Source: Xanthocytophaga agilis (lineage in GTDB: Bacteria > Bacteroidota > Bacteroidia > Cytophagales > 172606-1). From it: 64,000 nucleotides of DNA. This document shows positions 62,646 to 64,000 of this stretch, in pieces. A program made the translations under genes and the position numbers. The notes beneath the pieces are model-generated. The model made no database searches, was not told the origin of the DNA, and saw only the letters and a program-made list of their open reading frames with translations. Where the stretch lies: contig NZ_JASJOU010000009.1 of NCBI RefSeq assembly GCF_030068605.1, forward strand, positions 124,001-188,000. The letters run 5' to 3'. Each line of letters starts with the position of its first letter. Positions within the stretch are counted from its first letter, which is position 1.

Positions 62646-64000
62646 TCAGAAATCAAAATATTCTTCCTCTTTAGGTTTGGGAGGAGGAACTTTAGTAGGT
62701 TTAGCTGGAGCCAGAAAACTCTGGCGGGTGTTACTCTTTTCTTCTGTTGTTGTTCGGGCCTGCATGTCTAATTTCATTTTGTCCCGCATTGCTTTGCTAT
62801 CATACCCAATTTTATAATTATCGGCAGTGCCATTAATACGCAGAAAAAGATTGGTGCCACCAGAAGCCTGCGAAGATGTTTCAACTGTCTTCCGTTTTTG
62901 AAAAAATGTTTTTAAAGGTATACGTAAATGATAATCCATTACATTATCAAACGAATGTGTACCCTGTACTGATATATTAGCGATGTTGGAATTAATTTCC
63001 ATTAAGGGAATAAACACATTCCCTTTTTCTATGTGAATATTGTTCTGCATCTCCCCAAACCTCAGATTAGCCAGTTCACTTGCCTTAATGAATCGGGACA
63101 ACTTTTGCATAGGTTCAAAGTTGACCAACTGCCCCTCCCTAATAGTGGTAAAGGCTTCTGCTACCAGTTTTTTGTTGTCAGAAATCAGATGTTCATTTAA
63201 CACCAGATATGTTTGTATATGTGCATTTACCTTCCCACGTACATGTTGTGACCGAATAAAATCCTGGCCAAAATCTTCAAACATGTAAAAGACCTTATCA
63301 ATCTGAATATTATTCAGTTCTGCATTAGTGCTCAGTTGTACCTGTTCCGGCTCTCTGGCATCCATACCTATACTCAGATTCATAGTCCCATCGGCTAACT
63401 GAAGCTGTATACCTTTACTGCGGGCTATCCCGTCATGCACATCCAGATCTCCATGTATATTCTGAGCCTGAAAACGCCGAAGATGCATTTTATTTACCTG
63501 ATATGCCAATGCCAGATCTAACTGGCGGGAAAGTCGAAAACGATACTGAGTATTAGACTGTGCAACTTTTGCCGGATTTTCGGCAAGTAGTTCATCTAAA
63601 TTCAATAATCCAGATTGCAGATCAGCAGCTATTCTTAGTGCCTGATCATCCAGCAACAAATAGGATAAGATATTTTCAAATCTACCTTTTAACTTGAAAT
63701 CAGAGCTCCCAGCATACCCCGAAAAATGTTGAATAATCAGATCACTCTGATTGAAGGAGAAATCACCTGTAAGTTGTGTTAAACGAAGCGGCCGCTGAGT
63801 CAATGTAAATGCCACATTGTTTAACTGAATAGTCCCGGAAGTTCTGATAAAACGTCGCTGTAACTGGCTACGTAAATCACTTAAATTTCCCTCAAATCTG
63901 ACATCAGCGGTAAGTAATCCGGAACCATCCCTGATACCATAAGGAAAAAATGCAGTAACTGCACCTACATCTAAGGCACCTTTAAAATCAAAAGCCAGGT
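62646..64000 (-). CDS. AsmA-like protein, 5' end outside window
   Basis: The frame is open to base 64000, so the start lies to the right of the window; the GTG at 63815 is internal. About 451 residues of C-terminal sequence are visible. Repeated beta-strand units (DFSFNQSDLIIQHFSGYAGSSDFKLKGRFENI, then IQLQLADGTMNLSIGMDAREP, and so on) match the repeating-groove AsmA/TamB-like family, and FEPMQKLSRFIKASELANLRF and YHLRIPLKTFFQKRK are typical of the AsmA C-terminal domain. The tail is Pro/Lys/Glu-rich, ending EEEYFDF. Such proteins bridge inner and outer membranes and are linked to lipid transport or assembly. The N-terminal anchor cannot be seen. Confidence 0.85.
   Translation of the reverse strand, partial: LAFDFKGALDVGAVTAFFPYGIRDGSGLLTADVRFEGNLSDLRSQLQRRFIRTSGTIQLNNVAFTLTQRPLRLTQLTGDFSFNQSDLIIQHFSGYAGSSDFKLKGRFENILSYLLLDDQALRIAADLQSGLLNLDELLAENPAKVAQSNTQYRFRLSRQLDLALAYQVNKMHLRRFQAQNIHGDLDVHDGIARSKGIQLQLADGTMNLSIGMDAREPEQVQLSTNAELNNIQIDKVFYMFEDFGQDFIRSQHVRGKVNAHIQTYLVLNEHLISDNKKLVAEAFTTIREGQLVNFEPMQKLSRFIKASELANLRFGEMQNNIHIEKGNVFIPLMEINSNIANISVQGTHSFDNVMDYHLRIPLKTFFQKRKTVETSSQASGGTNLFLRINGTADNYKIGYDSKAMRDKMKLDMQARTTTEEKSNTRQSFLAPAKPTKVPPPKPKEEEYFDF

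Overview
The window is AT-rich chromosomal DNA from a Bacteroidota bacterium, most likely of the order Cytophagales. Support for this comes from C-terminal type A sorting domains of the type IX secretion system, many Bacteroidota-style lipoproteins, FtsX/MacB-type permeases with two permease halves, LytS/LytTR and 7TMR-DISM two-component pairs, a DUF5723 outer-membrane protein and weak Shine-Dalgarno sites. The genus cannot be fixed from the sequence alone. I saw no rRNA, tRNA, CRISPR array, transposase or phage gene. Both edges cut genes: a TPR histidine kinase on the left and an AsmA-like protein on the right.

Layout. 1-6031: a histidine kinase/NtrC-type regulator pair, facing a second, GAF-containing sigma-54 activator whose AAA+ DNA is almost identical. 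6410-10504: small envelope and secreted genes (PepSY membrane protein, phosphodiester glycosidase-like protein, DUF1349 protein, a probable barrel protein). 10691-13131: an ABC-type permease behind a good sigma-54 promoter candidate. 13132-14101: a long gene-free stretch holding two opposed clusters of a GTTACAC heptamer around an AT-rich core. 14102-19668: a secreted leucine-rich-repeat protein, a bacteriophytochrome and its single-domain response regulator. 20059-25802: a lipoprotein hydrolase, a coiled-coil protein, and an acyltransferase/LytS/LytTR operon. 26204-33000: surface lipoproteins, an unknown protein and DsbD. 33181-51238: a secreted-protein cluster dominated by one 15.35-kb gene for a 5116-residue protein with about 40 Ig-like modules, plus an ECF sigma factor. 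51607-55658: an MFS transporter/7TMR-DISM kinase/NarL-type regulator operon. 56139-64000: an unknown protein, a DUF4142 lipoprotein, prolyl oligopeptidase, DUF5723 protein, TerC and AsmA-like protein.

The most unusual object is the giant type IX-secreted protein. Its N-terminal part grew by copying a 1353-bp, four-module block, and a 386-nt stretch is identical between two copies. Upstream lies an Ig-like protein with one C-terminal membrane segment; downstream lie a CARDB-like secreted protein and a coiled-coil lipoprotein. All are on the same strand and could form one surface assembly, which is inference. Other notable signals are the opposed heptamer clusters, a dispersed inverted-repeat element seen twice, and the gene-conversion-like identity between the two sigma-54 activators.
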